Assembly (NCBI GenBank): GCA_005656395.1
Contig: SRSI01000074.1
Location: 496,001-560,000 of the forward strand
Direction: 5' to 3'
DNA length: 64,000 nt
DNA from: Strongyloides papillosus
Lineage: Eukaryota; Nematoda; Chromadorea; Rhabditida; Strongyloididae
Below are positions 1 to 13,266 of this stretch, in pieces; the stretch's first letter is position 1; every line of letters begins with the position of its first letter. The position numbers were made by a program, and so were the translations under genes. The notes under the pieces were generated by a model. It did not search any database, was not told the DNA's origin, and worked only from the letters and a program-made list of their open reading frames with translations.

Positions 1-388
1 TAGAAATGCAACTTCCATACATGTTGCTCTTCCTATATCAAGGGAATGTTTTAACATGAAACATACCAATTCTGTTGGTAAAATTCTTCACAATAAAGAA
101 AGTAATGCTTTAATTTGGATTTTAAAAAACTATCCTGGACAGAAGACAGTTCAATCAAAAATTGAGTTTTCTTTACCGACTTTTGAAATTGAGGAGAAAA
201 TTCCTAGAATTATTACTTTACAATTTGCATTAAATGATGTTTTAATGTCTGATGTATCTGTAAGTTCAATTTCCATAAATAATTTAACTTTTTTGTAGGT
301 AAAATCAGTGAATATTTCAGAAAGATATGATGTTGTTGCTTACTGTCAAACAAGGACATGTTCAGGAAATTATATTATTCGCTATTAG
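1..388 (+). CDS. Mu-type adaptin (AP complex medium subunit-like) C-terminal fragment, 5' partial
   Basis: The reading frame is open from the window edge (first full codon at base 2). A 39-nt intron (260-298, GTAAGT..TTTTTGTAG) joins it in phase 0 to 299-388, ending in TAG. The joined tail has the pattern of a mu homology domain: an 'ALIWILKNYPGQK' strand like the 'VWKIKKFPGGKE' region of clathrin-adaptor mu subunits, followed by a final strand block ending GNYIIRY, like the '(S/D)G.Y..R' tail of AP mu proteins. Such subunits bind cargo sorting signals in vesicle-coat complexes. Which adaptor (AP-1 to AP-4, or a stonin/FCHo-like relative) cannot be told from about 115 residues. The intron is short enough that translation reading into it meets a stop at the acceptor. 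The next gene on the same strand starts only 170 nt downstream, so the two may be co-transcribed. Confidence 0.45.
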
Positions 389-494
389 ACTATAAAAATT
401 ATATTTTAATTATTGTTAACTATTTTATTAAATACTTGAATAAACATATTGCTAATTTTATCTTAAAGTATATTTAAATTCGTATTTTTATAAA

Positions 495-514
495 TGAAGG
501 TGCGGCCTTCACAG
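495..514 (+). promoter_or_regulatory. Intercistronic hairpin abutting a 3' splice acceptor
   Basis: A 6-bp perfect stem (TGAAGG / CCTTCA) with a GC-rich 5-nt loop TGCGG lies at 495-511 and is followed at once by CAG (512-514), a possible trans-splice acceptor for the downstream gene whose ATG is at 559. The stem stands out in an otherwise AT-only spacer. A role in spliced-leader addition or 3' end formation is inference. Confidence 0.35.
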
Positions 515-558
515 GAAAATATTTTAATAGTTCTTTCTCTAACTTTGTTTCAAAAATT

Positions 559-1953
559 ATGAATAATGCAATTTATTTAGTAAATACGACTAAAATTCTA
601 TACAATCCCTCACGAAACAGTATTCATTTTTGGAAACAATTTAAAAGATGGCAAGATCTTGATAAAGAATATAAAAAAGAAAAGAAATTAGAAGAAAGCA
701 AAAAGAATTATATCAGATTGAATGATGGATTTTATATAACTCCGGAAAGAGAAACAGATGGTAAAATAATTTAATTTAGCCTATTTCATTCAATATTTCT
801 ATTTATAATTTTAGTAATGCCGAAAAAAGATACTGTAGATATGACAAGAAGAGAAAGTGGAGCTATGGCGATGGAACTAATGACTAAACATACACAAATG
901 AGATATCTTGATCATTCTTTAGATAATATAAAAAGGTATAAAGCATATGAACACTTTCAACATCTTCAATATGATCAACGTTTTATACCAGAAAGATTAT
1001 TGTTTCTTGGTCCAGATTTAGCTGCTGCTTATTTTATCGTTCACCGTGGTGGTACAGTTAAATTTTTTGATGATAATACTTGGATTAGAAGAGATTCAAA
1101 GGGAAGATATTCTTTGCCACCAAGACGTGTTCCTGGTTTGTATTTAGAAGCTATTGATGCTTCGAATACTGAATTAATGTTTGAAGGGTTTGATAATTTT
1201 TATGATTTAAGTAAATTAAGACTTTTATCAGTATCTAATTGCAAATACGTTGATGATTGGACATTAAGTAGAATTGGTACTATGTTTAGCGAATCACTTG
1301 AAATGTTAGATCTATCAAATTGTAAAAAAATTTCACCTAAAGGAATAATGGGATTAAGAAGTTTAAAAAAATTAAAATACCTTCGTTTGAATGGTTTAAA
1401 TGATCCACAAGGTATGGCTAAAGCAACAATAATGTTGGAAGAATCAATACCTGGTTTAGTGGTCATTGGCGTTGATTATGAAGCTGCTTTAGAAGGTTTT
1501 CAAAAGGATAAAATGTTACTACAACATGAAAGAGCTTCTCTTGACGCCAAAGGAAATATCCATATAGAGGATGATAAAGGAGAGTTATATTATATTAAGG
1601 GATGTGTAAATGAACGACCAGCTGTTGATGATAACGATTTACCTATTATCACGAATACAATTAGGGTAGATGTACCAAAGATGTCTGATGTTGAATTTGA
1701 AGAACTTGATAGATTATCTGAAGGAAAACTAAGGCACTTATTAGTTGGTTCTCCTAGTGCTTATAGTTGGTCTGATGCAGTTGAATCAATATTATCATTT
1801 GAAGAAAAGTATAAATTAAAGCGTGGTGAAATTGTTGATTCAAAATTATTACCTTCATCTAAGAGACAAGATGTTATTAAGGAGGTTGAAAAATTAGAGG
1901 CAGCTAAATTAGAAAAAGTAGAATCAAATGTTAAACAATTAAAATCACCATAG
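559..1953 (+). CDS. DMAC2 / ATP synthase subunit s-like leucine-rich repeat protein
   Basis: Two exons, 559-760 and 815-1953, separated by a 54-nt intron (GTAAAA..TTTTAG) that joins G+TA in phase 1, giving a 445-aa protein. Residues about 95-225 carry the block typical of the DMAC2/ATP5S-like family: a region around YDQRFIPERLLFLGPDLA, then irregular leucine-rich repeats (LRLLSVSNCKYVDDWTLSRI, LEMLDLSNCKKISPKGIMGL, LKYLRLNGL). In mammals DMAC2 helps assemble the distal membrane arm of respiratory complex I in mitochondria; the basic, hydroxyl-rich N-terminus (MNNAIYLVNTTKILYNPSRN) suits a targeting peptide. A Lys/Glu-rich tail of about 140 residues beyond the repeats is longer than in the mammalian protein. 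The gene lies 170 nt after the mu-adaptin-like gene on the same strand and converges with DIP2, with 194 nt between the stops. A polyadenylation motif AATAAA is near 2050. Confidence 0.75.
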
Positions 1954-2147
1954 TTGTTATTAAAATTTATTTGTTTTAGTTGTTTATTATTTAATTATCA
2001 TAGGAAAGAAATATATAATTTTAAGTTATCTTTTTATAAATAATAAGAATAATAAAATGTTTTTTAAATAAAAAAAAACATAAAATGATTAAATAATGTA
2101 CAACACGTTTTTATTATATATAAAAAAAAATTATTACTATCCTTTTT

Positions 2148-5100
2148 CTACATATTATAAGCAATATATATAGGATCTAATTCTTCTCTTAAGAAAGAAT
2201 CTCTCAAATGCATTCTCTGCTTTTCTCCTCTCGTATTTATTGGAATCATACCCGGATCTATAAGTACAACAACTCCAACTATTAAATGATGTTCCTCAAG
2301 AATTGAGGAAGTAATTGCTGGTACTAAATCTAATGCTTCTGCTTCATCGCCTTCAACCTCTGCAACTACCACTAAACGATTGGTCCATGTAAAAACAGCA
2401 CTTTCTATTATTTTGCGATGTGTTTTGACTACTGTTACTTCTATATCAACTGGATGATATCTCATTCCTCTTAATATCATTGTTTCATCTAATGAACCTA
2501 CAACAAAAACTGCATCGTGTAATTCACCATCTGCTGTTATGGAACTTGTTTGTTTCAGAAAACCCAAATATCCTGTCCTTGCAAAGACAGTTTTTGTATC
2601 ACCGGTCTTCAATTTAGCATTAAAATGATCTGTATGTAATGTTGTTTCTTCACCAAATATTGAAAAATATCCATTTGCATTATGTGGTGAGGAAACCCAT
2701 ATTTCACCTAAATGACTATCAGCACACTGTCCTTTAGTTTCTGGATTTGCTATAACAACTTTAACACCTGGTAATAATTTACCACTTTCCATTAATGGTA
2801 TACTATGTGGAGAACCTTTTTCAACAAGAGAAACTCTATCATTTCTTAAAGCTCTAGCATCAACATAAACAGTAGCTGGATCTGGTGAAGATGATCCTTG
2901 CATACATATACCTGTATTAACTCTACAACCAAAGGATGTTGAAATAGCTCTACTTTGTAAACCAAGTGGAGCAAATAATTTAGCAAATGCTGTACATAAT
3001 GCAACTCTTGGTCTCTCTTCAGCTACAGCAACGCAAGTTCTAACACAACTTAAATATATTCCTTTCTCTTTTAATCCATCTATTTGAGGAGCTAATTCTT
3101 TGACACAAAGTTCCATAACTCCATATGAACAAAAAACATCGCGTACTTTATGTTGAGAGACAACAGATAAAAATATTGATGGATTAGTTTCAACTTCTTG
3201 TGGTGGTATTATAATAGTATGATAACCAGAATAAACTGAACTAAGAACAAATAATTCAAATCCTAGTCCACAATATGGATCTAGTGATAAAGCAACATGT
3301 CTTGATTTATATAATTCACATGCAACTTTTAATGATTTACATTTCATAACAGCTGAGTAATTATTAATAATAATTCCAGCCAACTGACCAGTTGTAGATA
3401 CATTAAAATCAAGATAACAAATATCATTAGGTCCTCTTTTACTATTATTAAATATATTTTTTTTCTTTGTAAATGATGAAGAATCTTCAATATCAAAAAT
3501 ATTTGGCCATGCTTTTGTATCAATTCTATGAGCCGCTTCTTTACTTTTTAATAACTTCCCAATATTTGCTGATGTTAAAATTGCTACACTTTTTGATATA
3601 TCAACCATCAATCTTACTGTTGGTAATGTTGATTGAAGATTAGTTTGGTGTGGTGGTCTTATACATACTGGGATAAGATTAGCTATTAAACAACCATAGA
3701 AAGCTGTTATTAAATCTATACCAGGTGAAAAGATCAAGGCTACATGATCTCCTTCATTTAAATGTCCCTTCTCTAGTAATAAAATACCAATTTTTTCAGC
3801 TTTTTTATATAATTGTCCGCATGATAATGATTCTGCTTCTATTCCTTTAGAATTTATTAATGTATATAAAATATGATCTGGTGATGTTGTGGCAAGATCT
3901 CTTAAAATATCTATTAATAATTTATTATCATCACTTGATTGTACTAATTCTCTTCCTTGTGCTCCTGCTATTCTAACACCTTGTACAATATTACCAACAA
4001 ACATAGCTGCTGGTCCAACTTCATTTTGTTGAGGTTCTCTTGGTTTTGGTAAATTTAATATACAATTATGTGGGCACATTAATAATGTTGTTGGGTGGAG
4101 AGTACAATCTAAAAATCTTTGTCTTGTCTCAGAGACATGAATTCCTCCAAGTGGTGTTTTCGGCAAATTATTTGCTGGTACAAGTGCTAAACAATAAATA
4201 CCAACTTGATGGATATTGTCAACAGCTTGAAGAACTTTAGTTATCCAATTAAATGCCTCTTCCTCTTGAACATCTGGTTTTTGTTCGGCAACTATACATA
4301 TTCTTTCATCTCTTAAAACATTTATTGAAAAGACGGCAATTCTTCCTCTATAAATAAATTTCATTGGTTCAACAGCTAGTACAGTTGCTATAATATCATC
4401 GGCACTATGTGATCTCCCAGAAACATTCATCATTGTAGATTTATTACCAATTACAAAAACTAAACCATCTGGTCCAAGGAAACCAATTAAACCACTTCTT
4501 ACGTAGGTTAAATTTCCAATGGGTCTTTCATCAGGTCCGAGTGGTTCAACTTTAAATACTCCAGATGAAATACCGTCTAAACCCCAGTAAAATGATCCAG
4601 TTGATTGTGCTGAAATACAAATTTCACCAATTTCATCAGCTTTACATATTTTTGGTTTTCCTGACATCTTAACAACAACTAATATTGCACCAGGAATTAT
4701 TTGGCCAGCATCTTGTAATGTTAATGATGTTAGAGATGTTTCTTTATCAACACGTACTACCAGGTGTGATAATGCTTCCATTGAAAGAACGCCTCTACCA
4801 CTAGGTGTTGAGACTGACATACCACTACTTCCTGTATCACTAGAATATTCCATAATAAAGGGTCTTCTAATAGCTATTAAACCACTTTCACTACTACCTG
4901 CGCATGGACAAAGTACCTCTGGTCGAAGACCTCTTTTTTGAAAGATAGAACAAAATTGATCACAAGATGATAAAGACCAAGGATTAGCTCCATCAGCAAT
5001 TATAATACTTTTAATATTACTTAAATTAATATCTTTTTGATCTTTAGAAGCTAATAAACTCCAATGTAAATCTCTACTTTTTAATACAACATGACTAGCA

Positions 5101-8100
5101 TTTAATTTTGTTGCAGCAATCATCCAACAGCTAGGATTACTTTTCATTAAATTATAAGGCACAAAAGCTACCCTCATACCATTAAATAAAGATGTTAAAA
5201 TACTTGTCCAAAGACCAACTTCTCTTTTAAAATCTAATACACAAATTATTGTTTCACCTTCCTTATAATTCATAGCACCAGTAATTGATTTACAATGTCC
5301 AACTATACTATTTCTTGTTATGGCAACACCTTTAACATATCCATTACGATCAGTTGAATGTTCTATATATCCAATACTTTCATCATTTAAATTTCTTCCA
5401 CTAATAGTCCATTCTTTTCCTGGTTTTGAAACATACTCAACCATAACCCATGTCAATTTTGGCCAACTTTTTAAATCAATCATATCACTAGGATGAGGAT
5501 TATTTCCTTGTGAAGAGGTTGTAGGACATTTTTTTGGTAAACTTTTAAAACAATTCTCAGTTGTTAGAGCTGTTTTAACACCACAACAACCAAGTAAAAA
5601 ACCAATTTGTTGTATACCGGCATCTTTTTTACTACATGGAACTTCAATAGGAACAGGTATTAAACCACCAATAATACAACCATAGAAAGCACAAATAAAT
5701 GATAAGGGTTCATTGTTAGAAAATATTAAAGCAATCCTATCACCAGGTTTACAAATACTTTGACGTAAATTTTCTTTACTTATTGATGATTGATTCTGTG
5801 AGTGACCAACAACACAATTACTTGTAATAGTTTTATTTAATAATGTATATGCTATTTTGTTAGCTCTTGAATATAATTTACCATAACTTAATGATTGTAA
5901 CATTTTTCCGTTATTATCTAATAATATTCCACATAAACTTTTGGATGCTGTTGTTCCATATCTATGAATAGCTGATTCAATGGAACGAGGAAAATTATTT
6001 AAGATATTATTTAATGTATTGTTAGGATTTGAATCATTATTAGAAGATTGAGGTGTTGAAATTGTACTAGGAGAAAGTACGGGAAATTCTCCTCTAATAG
6101 GTTGTATGTATGAACCTTCAGGTCTTGGTGCATTAGGATCGACAATCTTTGCCATAGCTTCTAATTCAGCGTCATCATCATTATAATATTCATGTAACGG
6201 TTTACTTCTAGGTCTCTGTAAAAAATGATATTTTTTTAATATTAAATTAGAATGCATTTTATCTATATTAGGTAAATCAGCTACCCTTATACTTCTACCA
6301 TTTCTTCTCCCTACGGAAATCATTTTTGTTTTAGTGAAATTTTTTAACTCATGATGAACGAAAATAAACCCAGCATGTGGGTTACATTTAGAATGTACTA
6401 TAACAGATGGATCACATAGATTTTTATATTGTTTTTTACGTTTTTCTTCTATTTTTCTAGGATCAAATAACGTAACTACTTGAGACATATCACATGATAA
6501 TGGCAAATTCCTATTAGAAGGAGATTGTAATCTACAACTAATTGTTGATGAAGAAGGATATTTTGACTTATGATAGTTATTATTAAAGTTATACAATAAT
6601 GGTGGGGGATTATGAGCTGTTTGATAAATAAAACGTCTCTGTTGCAAAGAGTTACATATTGAAGTTTCTATTAATGTATTAGATTTAGATCTTGATGTAG
6701 GAGTATTTTTTAACTCATATCTTCCTCTTTCCTCAAAATAGTTACTAGTATTTAACAATTCAGGATTTTTGTTATTTGAAGAGTTTGATGAGGAATTCCA
6801 TGTACCTTGATATGAAGATTGACACATCATATTTCCATTTTTTTCTTTTTCATATTCACTGTTATTATTATTATTTTCTTTATGGGTAGGAATAATTGTA
6901 GAAGTAGCAAGAACAAACATAACAATCAACTTTTAGTATAGTAACTTGTTTTTGTAAAAAATAAGTAAAGAGACAAAAATTCGCTTAAAATAATTTATAA
7001 TATTAAAATCTAGATAAAAAATATGGATATAAATAAATATTAAAAAGTTTGAAAGAGAAAAATATTAAGTAAAAAAATTTGTAAAAATAAAATGAACAAT
7101 TTATTTTATTTTGATAAATGTATATACAATTTTTAATAATTTTCTCATCAAATATATAATATATCTCCTTTTTACACAGGAGAGGGAGAGATAATATTTT
7201 AAGAATTATAAAAAAAAAAATTGTGAAAAGAAAATATTCTTTGTTAATATGTATATATCTCTATTTTTATTGAGAAAATGTATATATGTGAATGAGGAAA
7301 AAATGTAAGGATAATGCTCTGGAATTGAAGGATGATAAATGAAAAATAGAAGAAGAAAGATGATAATGAGTTTGGCGGAAGTTTGCTATTTTGTGAGTAT
7401 AATAAGAAAATATATGAATTGTTAAAGTATGTGATCTGTAATGTTATCAAGTTGAGAGAGTTTTAATAAAGTTAAAAAATTGATGATCTAGCGCTAATGA
7501 TAAAAGGATGTATATATAGATAAATATGCATCTTTTTAGGGGATAAAATAAAAATTATATATTTCTTCTCTTAATATAATTCAAAAGAAGGGGATATAGT
7601 AACGACTACTTAAATATGATAAAGTGTTAATTTAGAATATAAAGAATGATTGTATCTTTAAAAGTGTAGATAATTTACATTTAAACTAATCCTTTTGAAG
7701 GAAAAATGAGAAGAAAAAGTAAATAAACAACAAATTACTTTTATAATAGTAATTGCTTATCAAACAAAAAAAGGAGGGAAGAAGAAAAGGTGAAGTGATA
7801 ATAATTTAAAAGATAATAGTAGATAAAAAGAATAACATAAAAATGAGAGAATTCGATTTTTCGCTTTTTATTTACTATATTATATATCTTCATTTAATCA
7901 TCTTAACTAACCTGTAAAGATTCTAACAGAGCTTGTATTTTGACAGAAACTTTTGGTAATTTTGTTGCTAAAAATATATAAAATTATATGATAATTTAAA
8001 AAAATACAAGATAAAAAAACATATAATTTCTTAAACAAATAACTTACGTATTGGATTGTTTTCTGTGTCAAGAGATTTATTAGAATTTTTACTCTCATTT

Positions 8101-10519
8101 GTGTGATAAGAATTATTAGCCTCTTGACAGCTAGAAATATTTAGTTCAGAAATGTTTATAGAAGAGACAGATTCTCCATCCACATTACTTTCTTTAGCGT
8201 TAAAATTTTGATAAACATTACTTTTTGATTGAGGCCTCCCCGTAGTTGCACATGAATCATTGGAAGACGTTGTATTAGTTGTGTTGGAAGAAAATGTTCC
8301 AGATGATTTTAAGAAATTAATTAAGTTATTACCACTTGGTTCCATTTCATCCGCAATTGAATTTACTATTAATTGTTGAAGGACTGTTGATGTGGAACTT
8401 TTTAATGAAGTATTTTCTACTTCCTCCCTGATTGCATCTATAATAATTAATATAAAATTTTTATTACATTTCCAGCATTAGAAATCTTCATTATTATAAC
8501 ATTTAGAGTTAAGTGTTTTATTTACTTCACAAAAAAAAATAAAAACTAATTAAATGATTTTTTTTAATTTGGCTTTCTATACGAAGACAACATTTTTATA
8601 AATATATAATTTTTTAAATAAAGAAAGGTGTATTTTTAAAACTAGATTAAAAAAAATATTATAAGATTATTGAACGCTATAGAATGAAGAAATTCTGAAA
8701 AATGTATATATATGTGAAAATAATGTGTATTTTAATAATATTATATTACGTATTTAAAAAAGAGGAAATTAAAAAGTGTTATATATTTTAAAAACCTATC
8801 AGAAAATTTTAGAATAAAATATGTGCATAAATTGGAGATAAATGAATGTATATTTGAAAAATAGTTGGTACAATGGTATTTTATAAAATTAATTAGTGGA
8901 TAATAGACTCATAGCGGTAATTATTTTGTAAAAAGAGTCAAATCAGTGAATAATTAAAAGGAAAATGAATAGAGGAGGGAAAAGAAATCAATCATAATTA
9001 TAAAAATAAATAGTATATATCAAATAAACAAAAAAGGTAGAATTAAATAAATTATAATTTTTTTTTAATTAATTTTATGAGAAAGTTGTAAAGAATATAT
9101 TAAATTGATATAGTACCAATAAAATTTAAACATTTACAATTAGTGTGAGAAATTGGTGTATCATTAAAAGTCTTTAAATAATAATCAAAACTAGAAAAAA
9201 TTTCTTCCATTTTGTAAATGATAAAACTAAAATTTTAAATACACATTTATATACTATTTCAAATAATTATTTTGTTTATATTATATATAAACAACTATAT
9301 AGAAGGTGGAGAATAATTTTTTGTTCATTTTAAAAAGTAAAAAATAATAATAAAGAAAAAAAAACAGAAATAGTCCTATTTAGTTGAATAATAATTTATG
9401 TATTCAAAACCTGCTTATAAAATTGACATGTACTTACCTGTAATATTATTTTCCTCCTTCTCTTTACTACTACTATTAGTAATATCCTTGTTTAGAGTAA
9501 ATGTATCAACGATTTTGTCACAATCTTCTATCTTATCTTTAGTACTATTTTTGATAGTCTTTTCAAGATCAAGTGATTTATCTTCCTCTAAAATTTAAAA
9601 TAAAAATCGTTAAATAATATTGATAAAATAAATATTTTAAAATATGTTGTACCAAAATTGTTATTCATTATTATATAAGTACAAAAAATGTTTTAAAAGA
9701 CAAGGTATTAATTCTTGAAGAATAGAAAAAATAATTAATTTTCTTAAATTTTAGTAATAGAAATTATATATATGTTGAAAAGAGAAAAAGTATAGGAAGA
9801 GTAATTTCTTAAATTTCATTAATCATTAAAGTAGAGGTTTGATTAATGGAGGCCACTAAAATATTGCATATAAATATTCATTAAAAAGGGATATAAACTA
9901 ATAGAGTATCATAAATATTGAATAACAAATACTTTGGAAACAATATATAAATTTTTAGTACATACCTGATTCTTGATTTATAATTATACAACTATTTTCA
10001 TATATTTGTTGATCTTCCTTCTTTTTATTAATTAAATTAATGGGAGAAGTTAAAATTTCAGTACTTTTATTACTACTTTCTGTGTTATCACAATTATTCC
10101 ATTGCCTTAATGCAGCTTGAACTGATTCGTGTCTTATTTCTGATTTGTATCTTGATTCTTCTCTCGTTAACCTTCTTTGATTTCTTCTTTTTGCTCTTGT
10201 TTGTGGGGTACTTGAAATTCTATGATCTTCTGAAAATAAGTAAAATAAAAAATTTTATAGAATAAAAATTAATCGTTAAAAATAATGTATGAGTATTTAG
10301 AAATTTTTGTGAATGATAAATAGGTTTTATATTTTTATGATAAGATAATTACAACTTACGATTTAATTGTGCTTGAATATATGGGCCTATCAATAGTAAC
10401 TTTTTCTTATCAAAACCTTTCTGTGTAATATCACCTTCCGCTAATTCTATTTCAAGTTGCTTTAATTTTACGCGAACATCTTCAGGCAATGCATTTAAAT
10501 CTATCTCTTCCTGAGGCAT
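2148..10519 (-). CDS. dip-2: DIP2 (disco-interacting protein 2) homolog, six coding exons
   Basis: I assembled exons 10519-10360, 10229-9966, 9587-9438, 8437-8048, 7967-7912 and 6215-2148; all junctions are GT..AG and keep phase, giving about 1695 aa. Residues 10-55 form the DMAP1-binding-type N-terminus (LPEDVRVKLKQLEIELAEGD, then ITQKGFDKKK), followed by a basic stretch (TRAKRRNQRRLTREESRY) as in animal DIP2. The middle is Ser/Asn-rich linker. Exons 5 and 6 join as VKIQALLESLQ|RPRSKPLHEYY, matching the family's conserved bridge. Two adenylate-forming (FAAL/acyl-CoA-synthetase-like) domains follow, about residues 420-1010 and 1105-1690, with conserved segments such as PGDRIALIFSNNEPLSF, QQIGFLLGCCG and INLSNIKSIIIADGANPWS. 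DIP2 proteins act in neuronal morphology and in lipid (diacylglycerol) metabolism in other eukaryotes; catalytic activity here is not shown by sequence alone. The last exon alone is 4.07 kb. An alternative 5' exon is listed separately. Confidence 0.9.
6216..6920 (-). CDS. dip-2: Probable alternative first exon of DIP2 (5' extension of the last exon)
   Basis: Directly upstream of the last DIP2 acceptor the same frame stays open for about 235 codons to an ATG at 6920, although this lies inside the intron that joins exons 5 and 6. In DNA this AT-rich such a long stop-free run is very unlikely by chance. Translation is Asn/Ser-rich at first, then basic (DPRKIEEKRKKQYKNL), with no domain I recognise. 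The acceptor TTTTTTACAG is itself read as FLQ. Used as a first exon it would give a 1590-aa isoform lacking the DMAP1-binding N-terminus but keeping both adenylate-forming domains. This is an inference from open frame length; the promoter would lie in 6930-7911. Confidence 0.6.
6930..7911 (-). other. Remainder of DIP2 intron 5, candidate internal promoter
   Basis: AT-rich sequence between exon 5 and the putative alternative first exon. It holds no coding frame I can support; a short open frame near 7244-7450 on the minus strand is low-complexity. If the alternative first exon is real, its promoter must be here. Confidence 0.4.
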
Positions 10520-13266
10520 TATATATTTTATTTAATAAGTTATTTAATAATTTATAAAATAATTCTCTGAAATAACATATTAAATATTTCCAAATTTTTA
10601 AAAATAAATATTAAAAAACATTACGAATAAATAATAATTATATCTCAAAGTAAGAAAATTATTTTAAGAAACAAATTATACTTAACTACATTACAATTTT
10701 CAATGTCATAGTAATGATTTTCAATAAACATAAATCTTTTAGTGTGGAATATAAAGTAAAATGAAAAGACCAATTACTATTTCCTTAATCAATTCTCCTT
10801 CAATTGTCCCGAAGTTAGTGTAATTTATAGAAGTGACAAGACATGGTAATCATTTTTACAATAATATATGTAATATTTGCTTATAGACAATAAGATATGT
10901 ATATATATTATAATAAATTGTTCTCATTACCAATATCATGGAAATCGATGGTTTTATAAAACAATGCTTTTATTGGATTGACTTCAAGGCCATTTTTGGA
11001 TTGTGTTAATGTATTAAAAAATATACAAAATTCTATTAATGGACATATATTTTATGTATAACAATATCAAAATATACACATATACGTCTTAATCTAGAGA
11101 TATTTAATTTCTTCTTATAAAAGTATGTCCTCCTCTTTACTATCAGAAAATACAAACATCCTATTCCCTTTATCATCAATTGAAAGAAAAGTATCTGAAT
11201 TGATATTATGGCCAAAATAACAATAAAACTCTCATGTTTCAGATAAGTGAGTGTATCTTTTCATATCATCAGAAGAATGAATATACCACTAGAATAAAAC
11301 ACTTAATATATATATATATGTTAAGATTAAATGGTTTGAAGAACACTGTTGGTATGAGTAAAGTTGAAAAGTTAATAAAAATATAAAAAGTAACTAAGCT
11401 CTGCATTTGGGAAAAATAAAATTTTTTTCTAATATATTATTGTTAAAATTGGAAATATTTAGTTGAAAATGTGAAAATAAGTAAATATTTTTTAATAATT
11501 ATTAAATAATAAATGATAAATATTTGATAAATAGTAATTAATAATTAAGGAAATAATAAATTGTATGTTTTGCAGAACGAAAATGGCAATGGATGTAAAC
11601 ATTAACTACAAAATAAATATTAGAATTAATAATAACTTCGTTACACCTTCAGTTTTCTTCTCTTTTTAATCTTCTGATCATTTCATAAGATTGTACTTTT
11701 TAAGTATATTTATTATATTACGGCCATGAATAGTAACTTTATATTATATATTATAGTTATAATAAATATCATATTAATAAAAGATAAATGGCATGAAGAC
11801 AATAAAAATAATTCAATATGATAAAAGAGAGAGAGAAATAGAACGAAAAATTATATTTTTAATACATAACTCTTCTTTAGTTTAAAATGAAATAGGCAAC
11901 TTTGCTAAAATCGAAAAATTTACATTACACATGAAAAGCTACGGAACACGAAATGTGACAATTATCAACTTTAAATGGTACAACACATCTTTTACTATCA
12001 ATATAATATATATACATATATTCAAGAAAATGGAAGGAAGTATAAAATTGGCAATGCATATTAAATAGAATAAAATAGTTAATGAAAAAATGCTTTAAAA
12101 TATAACTCATTGATTGAGATACTTTAATATAAGTGAAATTATAACTAAAAAAATATACTTATATAAATTTGTCAAATGTTTATAAAGAGGATCAACTATA
12201 CTATAATTATTAAATTTCAAAATTTCTCTTTCATTTAAAAAGGTATACTCCCAATGGAAAATAATGTACTTGACATGTTATTTCTAAAGTTCATTTTTCT
12301 CTAAAAATACAATATTTTTATGGTTTTTAGGTATAAAGAAGAATATAATAATAAATGGAAAGAAATTTTAGTTAAAAATAATATCATTGTATATTCTGGT
12401 TTAATCAATCATCTATAAAAATAATGTGGCCAATGAAATAGTGTGTTGTTTATGCCTATTTTTATGGAATCATTTAATTGAGTAGCATGGTTAAAAGTAG
12501 GTCTATACTTTTCAAATCTAGACATTATTAATATATCAATTTATAATTTTTAAAAGTGCCACTTTAGAGGCACTAAAAGAATATATAATATGATTATCAA
12601 TAAGTAAAATAAAAAGAACTGGTTAATTTTACTTCCTGACTCATCTGACCAATATATATGTAAAACTGTTACAAGAAAAGTTTATAGGATATCAGATATA
12701 TATAAAAGTTAAGTTTATATATTATATACTACAAATAGATCCTTCAATCCAATTAATGTTTTGTGAAAGGCACAAATTATTTCTCATTTATAAATTGCTA
12801 TCAATCAGAAAAAGAATTGATGTGGTTAAGATAAAAGAAATAATATTTGTTGTCCTAAAAAAATATTTGATGGACAGAACCTATTATTAATTATGCATTC
12901 CTTAATACATTAACATTTGAACATCATTTATAAACATGTACCATCTTTCTTTTCAATAAAATATTTCAAAGGAGTATAAATATCTTATTCATGAAAAAAA
13001 ATTATGATAATTAGTAATTAAAAATTAAATTAAGAAAAATGATTAGGCAATTCTTTTCCATTTACACACAATAGTAAATGTTTATACTAAATTGATTTAA
13101 TGAATACAATATATTTAAATAATGTGATAAAAATTTATTTATAAATAAATATCAAATTATAGTTGCATTTTTTTTTAAAATACAACACACTAAGTCATTA
13201 TATATTTTATTACTCATAAATTAAAAATAAGTTTATTTTCTTTGTAGCTAAAAGAGAGCAGATATA
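10520..13266. other. Intergenic region between divergent DIP2 and a small membrane-protein gene
   Basis: About 2.7 kb of AT-rich DNA without a supportable gene. It must hold the promoters of both flanking genes. A short perfect stem (AGTGCC / GGCACT) with an 8-nt loop is at 12555-12574; it is too short to call an RNA gene. Confidence 0.6.

Noticed and set aside
8031..8345. Apparent stand-alone 104-aa minus-strand protein
   Set aside because: It is exon 4 of DIP2; splice sites and phases on both sides connect it to the flanking exons.
9398..9598. 66-codon plus-strand frame
   Set aside because: Antisense of DIP2 exon 3 and its flanking introns.
12555..12574. Short hairpin as a microRNA gene
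   Set aside because: Only six paired bases; flanks do not extend the stem to a precursor-like length.
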